From Patescibacteria group bacterium (lineage in GTDB: Bacteria; Patescibacteriota; Patescibacteriia; 2-12-FULL-60-25): DNA of 64,000 bases. Below, piece after piece: positions 31,798 to 41,259 of the stretch. The stretch spans positions 1 to 64,000 of the forward strand of contig JAGOUY010000003.1 in assembly GCA_018061025.1 (NCBI GenBank), in the 5' to 3' direction. Both the position numbers and the translations under genes were made by a program. Below the pieces are notes generated by a model that worked only from the letters and a program-made list of their open reading frames with translations, searched no databases and was not told the origin of the DNA. How positions within the stretch are numbered: position 1 is the first letter of the stretch; every line of letters starts with the position of its first letter.

Positions 31798-33204
31798 ATG
31801 TCCGAGATGCCCGCCCACATACACCTGGTTGGAATTGGAGGGATTAACATGTCCGCCATTGCTAAGCTTCTTCTGCGTAGCGGCATCAAAGTCAGCGGCT
31901 CAGACGCCGCCGTCTCCGAGCAAACGGAAGAACTCACGCGTAAAGGCATCCCGGTAAGTATCGGCCAAGACACAAGCCACCTCCCTGCCGATGCGAGTCT
32001 CGTCATCTATTCCTCTGCTGTCCCCGAACGTAACCCAGAGCGCTTAGAGGCGCGTGCACGCAATCTTCGTCAACTCACCAATTTCGAATTCCTGGCTGAA
32101 TGGGCGCAAGACCAAGACGTCGTTCTTGTCACCGGTACCCACGGCAAAAGCACGACGACCGCTCTAGCAGGTTTAATGCTCATAGAAGCAGAGCTCGATC
32201 CACTCGTGATCGTTGGAAGCAAAGTCCCATCGTTTCCTGATGGAAATGTCCGCTCAGGAGCGGGGAAGATCTGGCTCATCGAAGGCGACGAATATGCTCG
32301 TCACTTTTTAGCGTTTCATCCTAAGGCTGTGCTCATCAATAATATTGAGCTCGACCACACCGATATCTTTCCTACCCTCGATCACATGATCGATGCGTTT
32401 CGTGAACTCCTGCACCAGGTTCGTGATGGGGGAGTGGTGGTCGCGAACGCAGATGATAGAAATGTAAGCACCTTACTTGGTAGCGAGCGGACCGCCTTAG
32501 AGGCGCGCGGCATCCGCATCGTAACCTATGGATATGGCGCCCATGCCATGGTCCGCGTTTCTGACGAAGCCATTCGAGCAGGTGAGCAACAGTTTTTGGT
32601 AAAAGATGAAGCGGGACATCTTATCCGAGCGACCCTTCGTGTTCCAGGTAAGATGAATATCTGTAATGCCGTTGGAGCAGCTGCGCTTTCCCTGGCACTC
32701 GGAACCCCTCCAGACGCCGTACGCAATGCGGTGCAATCGTTTAAAGGGATCTGGCGTCGCTTCGAACAAATATCTGATAAGGATGGCGTACTCGTCATTT
32801 CAGACTATGGCCATCATCCCACAGCTATTCGCGCGACCCTCGATGCCGCTCGCAGCTTCTACCCTGGACGAAGAATTCTGTTGTGTTTTCAACCTCATCA
32901 ACACAATCGCACACGCCAACTCTTCTTAGATTTTGTTCCCGCCTTTGATCTCGCCGACGTCCTTATCTTGGTCGAGATCTACGATGTCCCCGGTCGCAAA
33001 ACCGCTCAAGACGAACAAATATCCTCGCAGGATCTCTACGACGCCATCCGTCATCATGACGCCGATCGCCTCTGCCAACGTCCATTAGAATTTGCCCATA
33101 CTCCAGCAGACGCATTGCCTCTCATTGAACGCCTCAAGCACAAAGGTGATATCGTCATCGTCATGGGAGCAGGGGATGTCTATAAGATTGCGGATAAGAT
33201 ATAA
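31798..33204 (+). CDS. murC: UDP-N-acetylmuramate-L-alanine ligase
   Basis: 468 residues. HLVGIGGINMSAIAKLL is the N-terminal nucleotide-binding motif. VTGTHGKSTTT near residue 112 is the ATP-binding loop, and INNIELDHTDIF and SDYGHHPTAI are later Mur-ligase signatures. It adds L-alanine to UDP-MurNAc, the first peptide step of peptidoglycan synthesis, in the cytoplasm. ATG 31798 and ATG 31807 are both possible starts. The second fits a leaderless mRNA and the usual N-terminus. murB follows by 12 bases, forming a cell-wall operon. Confidence 0.96.
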   Translation: MSEMPAHIHLVGIGGINMSAIAKLLLRSGIKVSGSDAAVSEQTEELTRKGIPVSIGQDTSHLPADASLVIYSSAVPERNPERLEARARNLRQLTNFEFLAEWAQDQDVVLVTGTHGKSTTTALAGLMLIEAELDPLVIVGSKVPSFPDGNVRSGAGKIWLIEGDEYARHFLAFHPKAVLINNIELDHTDIFPTLDHMIDAFRELLHQVRDGGVVVANADDRNVSTLLGSERTALEARGIRIVTYGYGAHAMVRVSDEAIRAGEQQFLVKDEAGHLIRATLRVPGKMNICNAVGAAALSLALGTPPDAVRNAVQSFKGIWRRFEQISDKDGVLVISDYGHHPTAIRATLDAARSFYPGRRILLCFQPHQHNRTRQLFLDFVPAFDLADVLILVEIYDVPGRKTAQDEQISSQDLYDAIRHHDADRLCQRPLEFAHTPADALPLIERLKHKGDIVIVMGAGDVYKIADKI

Positions 33205-33216
33205 ACATGAAAAAAC

Positions 33217-34200
33217 ATGACGCAACTATCTCAAAAACAAATCGACGCCTTCACCGCTCATTTCCCTAGCGCCCGTCTTAACGAACCCATGTCCAAGCAC
33301 ACCACCTTCCGTTTAGGTGGTCCTGCGCGTGTATACGTCGTAGCAAATTCATCAGACCTGCTCGTACAGGCTGTAGAGGCTGCCATCGAACTCAATATTC
33401 CTTGGGCTGTGATCGGAGGAGGAACAAATCTTTTAGTATCAGATGAAGGCTTCGAAGGAGTGGTGATACAAGCCGCTAATCAAGGATTATCGATCGAGGG
33501 CGAAGTCGTTCGCGTCGAAAGCGGTCTCGTCTCCGCTCTCGTCGCGCGCAAAACCGTCGAAGCCGGACTCACGGGATTCGAGTGGGCCGTCGGCCTTCCA
33601 GGCACGATCGGAGGAGCTGTCTATGGTGATGCCGGCTGCTACGGAGCTGAGATGCGCGACTCGATTGTCTCCGTTGATGCGTATCACGTCGCGAGTAAGA
33701 CGCGTAAGACACTCACGAATCACGAATGCCGCTTTGGATATCGTGATAGCCTCTTTAAACAAGAAAAACACCTGATTCTTGGATGCGAATTGGCTCTGAA
33801 AAAAGCTTCAGACCCTGCCGCTAGCCGTGCACTCATGGACAAGATCCTCTCTGAACGCAAAGACAAGCAGCCTCTTGGCGAATCCAGCGCGGGTTGTGTC
33901 TTCAAGAATTTTGAATATCAAAACGAAACGGCTCTCGACATTCTTCGTCGCGATGTTGATATTCCTGAGCTGATGCTCGCTTCAAAACGCATTCCCGCTG
34001 GCTGGCTCATCGACCAAGCCAATCTCAAAGGAACGAGCATCGGTGATTTTCGTGTCAGCGAAAAACACGGCAATTTCTTGATAAATAAAGGGAAGGGTAG
34101 CGCGAGTGAAGTTCTTGCCCTTATTTCCCTGGTAAAAATGAAAGTACGCGATACCTTTGGAATTGAATTGCAGGAAGAGGTGCAATTATTGGGATTTTGA
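33217..34200 (+). CDS. murB: UDP-N-acetylenolpyruvoylglucosamine reductase
   Basis: 327 residues. An FAD-binding domain has WAVIGGGTNLLVSDEGF and GLPGTIGGAVYGDAGCYG. ESSAGCVFKNF carries the catalytic serine region, and LIDQANLKGTSIGDFRVSEKHGNF is the C-terminal signature. It reduces enolpyruvyl-UDP-GlcNAc to UDP-MurNAc with NADPH. It directly follows murC, whose substrate it makes. Starts at ATG 33217 after a short A-rich gap. Length is normal. Confidence 0.96.
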   Translation: MTQLSQKQIDAFTAHFPSARLNEPMSKHTTFRLGGPARVYVVANSSDLLVQAVEAAIELNIPWAVIGGGTNLLVSDEGFEGVVIQAANQGLSIEGEVVRVESGLVSALVARKTVEAGLTGFEWAVGLPGTIGGAVYGDAGCYGAEMRDSIVSVDAYHVASKTRKTLTNHECRFGYRDSLFKQEKHLILGCELALKKASDPAASRALMDKILSERKDKQPLGESSAGCVFKNFEYQNETALDILRRDVDIPELMLASKRIPAGWLIDQANLKGTSIGDFRVSEKHGNFLINKGKGSASEVLALISLVKMKVRDTFGIELQEEVQLLGF

Positions 34201-34254
34201 ACAAACGAGATAAGATATTGCGTGTTACCTGTTGCGTGATTATCATGGAGATAT

Positions 34255-34587
34255 ATGACCATTAACCTCATCCAGAAAGGTTTGGAGTTAACCCCCGCGA
34301 TTAAGGCATATGTCGAGGAAAAGATGCAGGCTCTCGAAAAGTATCTTGTTGACGTGGATTTCATGGACGTAGAAGTCGGCATGACAACCCACCACCATCA
34401 AAAGGGCGACGTCTTCTTTTGCAAAGTAAACGTAAACTATCTCAGCGAATTGCTCCATGTAGAAGAGGAACGGGCCGATTTATACGAGGCCATCGACTGC
34501 GCCAAGGACACCCTCAAAGAAACGATTTTACGCAATAAAGACCGTCTCAAGGACAAACGTAAGGAAGGGGCTGAAGAAACGATCTAA
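34255..34587 (+). CDS. hpf: short ribosome hibernation promoting factor
   Basis: 110 residues, the short HPF/RaiA form: IKAYVEEKMQALEKYL, VDVEVGMTTHHHQKGDVFFC and EERADLYEAIDCAKDTLKETI. The basic tail is typical (KDRLKDKRKE). It binds the 30S decoding region and inactivates or dimerises ribosomes in starvation. The long form's C-terminal dimerisation domain is absent. GGAG lies six bases before the ATG. A terminator follows directly. Confidence 0.9.
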   Translation: MTINLIQKGLELTPAIKAYVEEKMQALEKYLVDVDFMDVEVGMTTHHHQKGDVFFCKVNVNYLSELLHVEEERADLYEAIDCAKDTLKETILRNKDRLKDKRKEGAEETI

Positions 34588-34611
34588 AAAGAAGGGCTAG
34601 ACCCTTCTTTT
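34587..34611 (+). terminator. rho-independent terminator after hpf
   Basis: AAAAGAAGGG and CCCTTCTTTT pair perfectly around CTAGA. The left arm overlaps the hpf stop codon and the right arm ends in a T-run. Confidence 0.8.
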
Positions 34612-34637
34612 GCGTTACGCTAGGATGCAAGAACTGT

Positions 34638-37388
34638 ATGAAACTCTTGCAAAAACTGTTTGGAGATCCCAACGCCCGTGAAGTCGCAAAAATGCGCCCA
34701 GTTATTGATAAAATCAATGAATTAGCCTCCACCTACGAAGCGCTTACGGATGAGGCATTGAAAGCAAAAACCCTTGAATTCAAAGATCGCCTCGCCAAAG
34801 GCGCCTCTTTAGATGATCTTTTGCCTGAAGCCTTTGCCGCTGTTCGTGAAGCCTCACGACGTACGACCAAGCTTCGCCAATATGACGTTCAGTTGATCGG
34901 TGGGATGGCCTTGCATAAAGGCATGATTGCCGAAATGCGCACCGGAGAAGGAAAGACCTTGGTCTCAACGGCACCTGCCTACCTAAACGCCTTATCCGGC
35001 AAAGGGGTGCATATTGTCACGGTCAACGACTACTTGGCTCGTCGTGATGCTGTTTGGATGGGTCAGGTTCATCATGCGCTTGGTCTGTCTGTGGGTATCA
35101 TTCAGCACGCGGCAAGTTTTCTTTATGATCCTGCCTTTAAGAGCGAACCCGTCCATGACGAAACGCGTGACGTCGTTGGCTCCTTCCGAGTCGATAGCGA
35201 TTACTTGCGTCCCATCTCCCGCAAAGAAGCCTATGCCGCTGACATCACCTACGGAACGAATAACGAATTCGGCTTCGATTATTTGCGTGACAACATGGTC
35301 CAGCAAAAGGCAGAAATGGTTCAACGCGACTTGAATTTTGCGATCATCGATGAAGTCGATTCCATTTTAATCGACGAAGCACGCACCCCACTCATCATCT
35401 CTGCTCCTGCCGAAGAAGCAGGGGATCTTTACTATCGCTTCGCAGAACTCGTGCCACGTTTAGCGGCCAAAGATGACTACCTCGTTGATGAAAAAGTTCG
35501 CAGCGCCACCCTCACGGAAGCCGGTATTGCCAAGATCGAGGGATGGCTTGGGGTCGAAAATCTCTATATGCAAGGAGGGATGAAACTCGTCCATCATCTT
35601 GAACAAGCCTTGCGTGCTCATGCGCTTTATAAAAAAGACAAAGACTACGTCGTACGCGAAGGCGAGGTCGTGATCGTAGATGAATTCACAGGGCGTTTGA
35701 TGATTGGTCGACGTTACTCCGAAGGGTTGCATCAAGCGATTGAAGCGAAAGAACGCGTACCAATCCAGCGCGAATCATTGACGCTTGCTACGATTACGTT
35801 TCAAAACTTGTTCCGCCTGTATACCAAGCTGTCCGGCATGACGGGAACGGCGGCCACCGAAGCAGAAGAATTCCACAAGATCTATCAGTTAGAAGTCTTG
35901 AATATTCCCACAAACCGTGACAACAAGCGTAAGGATCTTACCGATCGTGTCTACAAGACCGAATTAGGAAAATACCAAGCCGTCGTGCAAGAAGTGAAGC
36001 TTCGCCATGAGTTAGGTCAGCCTATTTTGATTGGCACGGTCAGCATTGAAAAAAATGAACTCATGAGTGAGCTGCTCAAGCAAGTAGGCGTTCCTCATAA
36101 CATATTAAACGCCAAAAACCACGAGCGAGAAGCAGAATTTATCGCCCAAGCTGGTCGTAAAGGTGCGGTTACGGTCGCAACGAATATGGCCGGACGCGGG
36201 GTCGATATTATTCTCGGTGGTAACCCTCCTGAAATAAAAGAAGCGGAAGAAGTCCGTGCTCTCGGTGGTCTGCACGTCCTCGGTACCGAGCGCCACGAAT
36301 CACGTCGCATCGATAATCAGTTGCGTGGCCGTTCCGGTCGTCAGGGAGATCCAGGTACAACCCAATTCTACGTCTCCATGGAAGACGATCTCATGCGCAT
36401 CTTCGGTTCCGATCGCATGAAGACCGCTATGGATCGCTTAGGTTTGCCAGATAATGAGGCTATCGAAAACCGGATGCTCACGAGCTCTCTCGAATCCGCC
36501 CAACGTAAAGTCGAAGGACATAACTTCGATATTCGTAAACATTTGTTGGAATACGATGATATTTTGAACAAGCATCGCACCGTCATCTATAAAAAGCGCC
36601 GCGAATTACTCGAGCTTATCACGCAACCAACTCATGAGGGTGAACGTGTTTCTAAGGCAAAAGTCAACGAAATCGTCCAATCCGAAATCGAAACCTTGGT
36701 TGCCTATCACACGTCTGCAGAAGATCCAGGGACATGGGAACTGGATAAATTAGAGCAATTAATCAAAACCATGGTACCGGACACGGTGCCTGTATCCGAG
36801 CGTCTACACGTCGCCCGCCAATCCATCGAAGGAAAAGAAGACTTGGTCGCCATGCGCACCGAGCTCGTGACGCATGCCTTGGAAGTCGTAAAAGAAGCGT
36901 ATGCCAAGGTTGAAGAATCCGTGGGGGACAGTGTCCTCATGGCCGATATCGAAAAAACCGTCATGCTCCGTTCCATCGACGATCTTTGGATTGAGCATCT
37001 CGAAACCATGGATCACCTACGCAAAGGCGTCGGTCTTCAAGGCTACGGCCAACGCGATCCACTTGTCGAATATAAGAAGGAAGCTTACCGCTTGTTCCAC
37101 GAATTCCTCGCACGTATCAACGAACGTGTCACCCGCACCATCTTCAAAGTCCAAATCACCCGCGAAGTCGCGCAACAACAAATCGTTCCAACCCAGAATA
37201 TCCAACTCTCCGGTCCCTCAAAAGAAGGCGATCAAAACTTCCTCTCCAACGAACCGGCTGCTCCTCAAGCTCCTTCCCCTTCGACCAGCGCGCCAAGTAC
37301 GCCCGACTTCAAATTAAAAGACGTAGGACGTAATGATGTCTGTCCTTGCGGCAGTGGAAAGAAGTTTAAGAAGTGCCATGGGGCGTAA
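34638..37388 (+). CDS. secA: preprotein translocase ATPase SecA
   Basis: 916 residues, full length. MRTGEGKTLVS (Walker A, ~100), IDEVDSILIDEARTPLIIS (~238), TNMAGRGVDIILGG and QLRGRSGRQGDPG are the DEAD-motor and preprotein cross-linking signatures. A Pro/Ser-rich linker leads to the SEC-C zinc motif CPCGSGKKFKKCHG at the C-terminus. It drives Sec-dependent export. It is needed for the S-layer-type and other signal-peptide proteins in this window. It has its own start after the hpf terminator. Confidence 0.98.
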   Translation: MKLLQKLFGDPNAREVAKMRPVIDKINELASTYEALTDEALKAKTLEFKDRLAKGASLDDLLPEAFAAVREASRRTTKLRQYDVQLIGGMALHKGMIAEMRTGEGKTLVSTAPAYLNALSGKGVHIVTVNDYLARRDAVWMGQVHHALGLSVGIIQHAASFLYDPAFKSEPVHDETRDVVGSFRVDSDYLRPISRKEAYAADITYGTNNEFGFDYLRDNMVQQKAEMVQRDLNFAIIDEVDSILIDEARTPLIISAPAEEAGDLYYRFAELVPRLAAKDDYLVDEKVRSATLTEAGIAKIEGWLGVENLYMQGGMKLVHHLEQALRAHALYKKDKDYVVREGEVVIVDEFTGRLMIGRRYSEGLHQAIEAKERVPIQRESLTLATITFQNLFRLYTKLSGMTGTAATEAEEFHKIYQLEVLNIPTNRDNKRKDLTDRVYKTELGKYQAVVQEVKLRHELGQPILIGTVSIEKNELMSELLKQVGVPHNILNAKNHEREAEFIAQAGRKGAVTVATNMAGRGVDIILGGNPPEIKEAEEVRALGGLHVLGTERHESRRIDNQLRGRSGRQGDPGTTQFYVSMEDDLMRIFGSDRMKTAMDRLGLPDNEAIENRMLTSSLESAQRKVEGHNFDIRKHLLEYDDILNKHRTVIYKKRRELLELITQPTHEGERVSKAKVNEIVQSEIETLVAYHTSAEDPGTWELDKLEQLIKTMVPDTVPVSERLHVARQSIEGKEDLVAMRTELVTHALEVVKEAYAKVEESVGDSVLMADIEKTVMLRSIDDLWIEHLETMDHLRKGVGLQGYGQRDPLVEYKKEAYRLFHEFLARINERVTRTIFKVQITREVAQQQIVPTQNIQLSGPSKEGDQNFLSNEPAAPQAPSPSTSAPSTPDFKLKDVGRNDVCPCGSGKKFKKCHGA

Positions 37389-37393
37389 ATAAT

Positions 37394-37723
37394 ATGGTGG
37401 CAAGCCGTTCTCAGCTTAAAGCAATCTTAAAACGAGGTTTGCCAGTGTTTGGAATTGTAATACTGGCGATTGCCCTCCAGTTTATTGAGCGCCCATATCA
37501 AAGAGTAGCCGGGAACATGTGTGATGGACCAAACGGATGGTGTTATGAGTCTGGCTGGAAACTCGGTCTGCCCTTCGCTTGGGTATGGGGTTCAAAAGTG
37601 AGTGCGTATGTGGGCAGTACGCGGGAGGGAATGTTCATTGTAGATGTCTTGCTTTGCAGCGCACTTCTGTTCCTGGGCTATTTATTATGGAGGAAGGTCA
37701 TATTGAATCGAGCGAACGTATAA
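37394..37723 (+). CDS. small membrane protein, unknown function
   Basis: 109 residues from ATG 37394, six bases after the secA stop. A slightly longer frame overlaps secA. Two membrane segments (about 15-32 and 80-100) flank an external loop with a Cys pair (NMCDGPNGWCYESGW) that could form a disulfide. There is no known family. It may be co-transcribed with secA. Confidence 0.6.
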   Translation: MVASRSQLKAILKRGLPVFGIVILAIALQFIERPYQRVAGNMCDGPNGWCYESGWKLGLPFAWVWGSKVSAYVGSTREGMFIVDVLLCSALLFLGYLLWRKVILNRANV

Positions 37724-37783
37724 GCGGTCTGTTAGCAAGATTCTTGTGAAGGTACGGTACGCATGTAAGGATGTTTGTACGAT

Positions 37784-38620
37784 ATGATCGGTTTTTTCGA
37801 CTCAGGTCTCGGAGGCCTCACGATTTTGCGTGAGGTTATAAAATCCATCCCAGGACAATTTTTGTATTTAGGCGATAACGCCCGTGCCCCGTACGGATCC
37901 CGTTCACAAGAAGAAGTGCAGGCGTTTACGACGCAGGGAGTGAAGTGGCTAATCGATCAAGGATGCTCTTTGGTTGTATTAGCCTGTAACACCGCGTCTG
38001 CGAATGCGTTAAGGACGATCCAGCAAGACTGGCTTCCGCAGCACGCTCCTCGCGCTCGCGTCCTCGGTATCCTTGTGCCAACGATCGAAGTAATTACGGG
38101 TATGGATTGGCAGCATGAAGAGACGAGTAATCACGTCGAATCCATCCTTGTATTTGCTACGCCCAGTACCGTCGCCTCCGGAGCCTACGAACGCGAAATA
38201 AAAAAACGCCTACCAAATGCGCTTGTTGTCTCACAGGCCTGCCCTGATCTTGCATCCATGATTGAAGAGGGGAGCGAGCCTACTCTCATTGAGCAAAAAA
38301 TTCAACAGTATATCCAGGAAGGAAAAGAAAAAATGGGGAGCAAGCCTGAGGCCGTTCTCCTCGGATGTACCCACTACGCGTTAGTGGAGAGTGTGTTTCG
38401 TAAAAACTTGGATGTACAAACGCGTATCTTTTCTCAACCACAAATCGTTACACGGTCCTTGTTAGAATATCTCAGCCGTCATCCCTTAGAAGGGGCAGGT
38501 GCTCCTTCATCTGTTACTTGCTTCACAACCGCAGATCCAGACCAGGTAGCGACCGTAAGCAAACGCTTCAGCGATCTCCCAATACGCTACACTCAGGTAG
38601 ATATTGATAAAAACGGTTAA
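37784..38620 (+). CDS. murI: glutamate racemase
   Basis: Starting at ATG 37784 the protein begins MIGFFDSGLGGLTILREV. A TTG three codons earlier is also open. Catalytic cysteines lie in VVLACNTASANAL and LLGCTHYAL, each with the usual neighbours. It converts L- to D-glutamate for the peptidoglycan stem peptide, matching the nearby murB/murC. It is cytoplasmic. The stop overlaps the stop region of the convergent methyltransferase by four bases. Confidence 0.95.
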   Translation: MIGFFDSGLGGLTILREVIKSIPGQFLYLGDNARAPYGSRSQEEVQAFTTQGVKWLIDQGCSLVVLACNTASANALRTIQQDWLPQHAPRARVLGILVPTIEVITGMDWQHEETSNHVESILVFATPSTVASGAYEREIKKRLPNALVVSQACPDLASMIEEGSEPTLIEQKIQQYIQEGKEKMGSKPEAVLLGCTHYALVESVFRKNLDVQTRIFSQPQIVTRSLLEYLSRHPLEGAGAPSSVTCFTTADPDQVATVSKRFSDLPIRYTQVDIDKNG

Positions 38621-39435
38621 GTTTTTCTCGCACGAATAGCTAAAAAGAGAGGGATCTCTTGGCGCGCAACATTCTCTGCCTTAGCGCGTGGTCCAGACGT
38701 GCTCACTTTTGGCGACGTCCACTCTTCCATGGCATCCACCACGAACCCTGCTTGCACGAGGCCTGTAATATAATATTCTAGCGGTCGATGATACGAGTAT
38801 GTTTTTACCTCCGGTGCAGAACCAGGATGAGCAATAATCGGCATCTCATAGGCCTCTAAGTAACGATCTACGCGACGATACTGGAGTTTTCTGGCTTCAT
38901 CCCATCCCCAGCCGCTCTGCCGTGGCTGGCGAAAGCAGGGATGGTTTAAGACAAATACGAATGGAGCGTTTGGTTTAAGGACTTGTGACGCTTCCAAAAA
39001 CACTTCCACGAGCGACTCAATATTCTGTAGTGCTAAAATACAACTCAAGCTATCAAAGCGACGTCCTGCAAATGATGCCGCGAAATTCGCCGCATCTCCC
39101 ACGGAGAAGGTCGCGTGCGGCAAGCGACGCGCTCGCGCTCGTTCAATCAGGGAACGAGAGGCATCGAGTCCGGTAAATGTGAGAGGAGTTTTCCGCAAAA
39201 GATAATGGGCAAAACTTCCCTCTCCGCACGCGATATCGAGATGTTCGCTCTGTGGTTTACACGCAAGTAATCTCGCGACCCCGGGAAAGACGATCTCCGC
39301 CTGTATAGTTCCTGGTTTAGCGAGGTAATCTGCATACCAATCCGAAACCCCTTCCCAACTCGTTTTGTTGGAAGAAGAAGCGCTCGTTTGAGGGCGTGTC
39401 GGTCGATTCGGACGCACGGGTCGAGAAGAATACAT
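38617..39435 (-). CDS. class I SAM-dependent methyltransferase
   Basis: 272 residues. A proline/serine-rich N-terminus is followed by HLDIACGEGSFAHYLL (motif I), FTGLDASRSLIERAR (acidic motif II) and SCILALQNIE (motif IV). The layout is that of small-molecule class I methyltransferases (Methyltransf_11 type). A C-terminal extension includes SYHRPLEYYITGLVQAGF. Substrate unknown. It is transcribed leftward, convergent with murI and divergent from the small membrane gene at 39516. Confidence 0.85.
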   Translation of the reverse strand: MYSSRPVRPNRPTRPQTSASSSNKTSWEGVSDWYADYLAKPGTIQAEIVFPGVARLLACKPQSEHLDIACGEGSFAHYLLRKTPLTFTGLDASRSLIERARARRLPHATFSVGDAANFAASFAGRRFDSLSCILALQNIESLVEVFLEASQVLKPNAPFVFVLNHPCFRQPRQSGWGWDEARKLQYRRVDRYLEAYEMPIIAHPGSAPEVKTYSYHRPLEYYITGLVQAGFVVDAMEEWTSPKVSTSGPRAKAENVARQEIPLFLAIRARKT

Positions 39436-39515
39436 ACAATCAAGCTCATCCTAACAGGTCGCCTCTTCTTTTCACAAGAGTTTTCCTTCTCACGACCGCA
39501 TAGTATACTCCGTAC

Positions 39516-39776
39516 ATGAAGTTCATCTTTCATCTTTTGTTAGGACTGGCTATTGCTGGGGCGGGAGCTTTTATGGTGATCAGGACCTCCATCGTAATTG
39601 ATTTTTTCGGAGCGGTTGAATGGGCCGAGGCAAAATTAGGCGGAGGGGGAACCAATTTATTTTATAAATGCGTAGGCCTATTTGTCGTGTTCATCGGTTT
39701 TTTGGTCGCAACCAATTTGTGGGAAAAGTTTTTATTTGGGGCCTTTAGTTCATTTATGCCTGGCTTGGGCCGGTAA
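39516..39776 (+). CDS. small two-pass membrane protein
   Basis: 86 residues. The N-terminal hydrophobic helix (about 4-22) and a second at about 50-67 flank VIDFFGAVEWAEAKLGGGGT. A glycine-rich loop precedes the second helix, and the end is FMPGLGR. Short conserved membrane proteins of this kind are common in candidate-phyla genomes. I know no function. It lies eight bases before the following methyltransferase gene, so the two are probably one transcript. Confidence 0.65.
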   Translation: MKFIFHLLLGLAIAGAGAFMVIRTSIVIDFFGAVEWAEAKLGGGGTNLFYKCVGLFVVFIGFLVATNLWEKFLFGAFSSFMPGLGR

Positions 39777-39783
39777 CGATCCT

Positions 39784-40377
39784 ATGCGACCGACGGGCAT
39801 CGCTTTAATTGATCCCTTGCTCCTGCTGGAGGAGTTAGGGGTTGGAGCCGGTTGGACGGTCGCGGATTTAGGCTGTGGCTCACTCGGGCATTTTGTCTTT
39901 CCCGCCGCCACTCTTGTGGGCGCAGAAGGTCGCGTCTACGCTGTCGACGTGCAACGTCATGCGATTACGCGCTTAGAGCATGACGTACGTGATCATCAAG
40001 CCTGGCACATTCGTTCCATCTGGGCAGATATTGAGGCGCCCGGTTCAACCTCGGTGCCACCTAGCTCCGTTGACTTGACGCTCATCGTGAATACCCTTTA
40101 TCTTGCTCGGGAGCGCGCTCGTTGGATTGAGGAGGCATGGCGCATAACCCGCCCGGATGGCCAATTGATGGTCATTGATTGGCGCCCAGAGGCAGCCCCT
40201 CTTGGTCCTGCTAAAGAGATGCGTCTTCATCCAGACGAACTACGCGACTTCATCTGTGCCAGAAACTGGCAGCTCGAAGAAGACATTGATGTAGGAGACC
40301 ATCATTTCGGATGTCTCTTCCGTCGCCCTGCACATTTTGAAGATACTCAGGTTGAATCACTTTCCTATCCTTCTTAA
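39784..40377 (+). CDS. class I SAM-dependent methyltransferase
   Basis: 197 residues from ATG 39784, which begins MRPTGIALIDP. A longer frame would overlap the previous gene. VADLGCGSLGHFVFPAATLV (motif I), VYAVDVQR (motif II) and TLIVNTLYLA (motif IV), followed by ITRPDGQLMVIDW, give a complete SAM fold. The substrate is not determinable. It is sandwiched between small membrane proteins on one strand. Confidence 0.82.
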   Translation: MRPTGIALIDPLLLLEELGVGAGWTVADLGCGSLGHFVFPAATLVGAEGRVYAVDVQRHAITRLEHDVRDHQAWHIRSIWADIEAPGSTSVPPSSVDLTLIVNTLYLARERARWIEEAWRITRPDGQLMVIDWRPEAAPLGPAKEMRLHPDELRDFICARNWQLEEDIDVGDHHFGCLFRRPAHFEDTQVESLSYPS

Positions 40378-40383
40378 TATTCT

Positions 40384-40800
40384 ATGTTGTCTTTGTTTGC
40401 TCCGCTGGTGCGCCCCTCATTTTGGATAAGTTATCAAGTACAACCCTTTACCCCCTGGGTTCATATCTTAGTAGGAATCGTTCTTTTATTATTGTGTGCG
40501 GCCTCCGTCGCGGTCTACCTATATCGTCGTACCCTCAAGGACAAGCTCCTTAAACGTATCTGGGGAGGCGCATTCGCGTGTTTAGTGTCCGCGAGTATCA
40601 TCGGACTCGTCATCTACTTCATGACCTGGCAAGCCGTTCCTATCCTTGGAATGCGCGCCCTTTGGCCGATCTGGTTCGTTTCCCATCTTGTCTGGGGGAT
40701 CTGGCTGTATGTCTCTGCGCGTAAACTCATCCCGGCTGCTCGAGAGGCAGAAGAAAGCCGTCGTGCCTATGAAAAGTGGCTCCCAAAAGCCAAAAAATAA
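40384..40800 (+). CDS. three-pass membrane protein
   Basis: 138 residues with hydrophobic segments near 26-46, 62-80 and 90-110, and a basic/acidic helical C-terminus (ARKLIPAAREAEESRRAYEK). No family is recognised with confidence. It follows the methyltransferase by six bases. The last 32 bases overlap the yraN-type gene in another frame. Confidence 0.65.
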   Translation: MLSLFAPLVRPSFWISYQVQPFTPWVHILVGIVLLLLCAASVAVYLYRRTLKDKLLKRIWGGAFACLVSASIIGLVIYFMTWQAVPILGMRALWPIWFVSHLVWGIWLYVSARKLIPAAREAEESRRAYEKWLPKAKK

Positions 40801-41164
40801 GCCAAAAGACCGACGTCGGATAGAGGCGGGCCGTCTTGGAGAAGAAGAGGCGGCCGCATTTCTCATCACGCAAGGATTTAGGGTTGTCGCCAAAAACTGG
40901 CGCTGTCGCTTAGGAGAAATTGACCTCATTATAAAAAAAGACCAAGAAATTCGCTTTGTTGAGGTAAAATTCCGCAAAACACATAGCTTTGGCTACCCAG
41001 AGGCCTCTGTCACTCGTAAAAAACTCTCGCATTTGCAAGCCGCCGCAGAAATTTGGCTTAGGCAACAGCTAATCATCCCTCCCCGGTATCAGTTCGATGT
41101 GGTCGCAATTTCGCTCCTTACGCCACAAACACCGCTCCAGATAGAGTGGATTCAAGGAGTTTAA
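40769..41164 (+). CDS. YraN/UPF0102-family predicted endonuclease
   Basis: 131 residues from ATG 40769. IEAGRLGEEEAAAFLITQGF, NWRCRLGEIDLIIKK and EIRFVEVKFRKT give the family's Holliday-resolvase-like nuclease core, with Glu, Asp and ExK positions present. YPEASVTRKKLSHLQAAAEIWL is the second family signature. Biological role in other bacteria is uncertain (DNA processing is assumed). It overlaps the previous gene by 32 bases. Confidence 0.88.
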   Translation: MKSGSQKPKNKPKDRRRIEAGRLGEEEAAAFLITQGFRVVAKNWRCRLGEIDLIIKKDQEIRFVEVKFRKTHSFGYPEASVTRKKLSHLQAAAEIWLRQQLIIPPRYQFDVVAISLLTPQTPLQIEWIQGV

Positions 41165-41207
41165 AGCCTTTTTCGCACAACAAAGCCAAAAATATCTTCC
41201 TCCCCTC

Positions 41208-41236
41208 TTGACAAAAGGAGGATTTTTTGGTATAAA
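41208..41236 (+). promoter_or_regulatory. strong sigma-70-type promoter
   Basis: TTGACA (41208-41213), a 17-base spacer and TATAAA (41231-41236) lie 24 bases upstream of the glycosyltransferase ATG at 41260. This is the clearest housekeeping promoter in the window. Confidence 0.8.
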
Positions 41237-41259
41237 TACATGTTACTTTATCTACCCCT

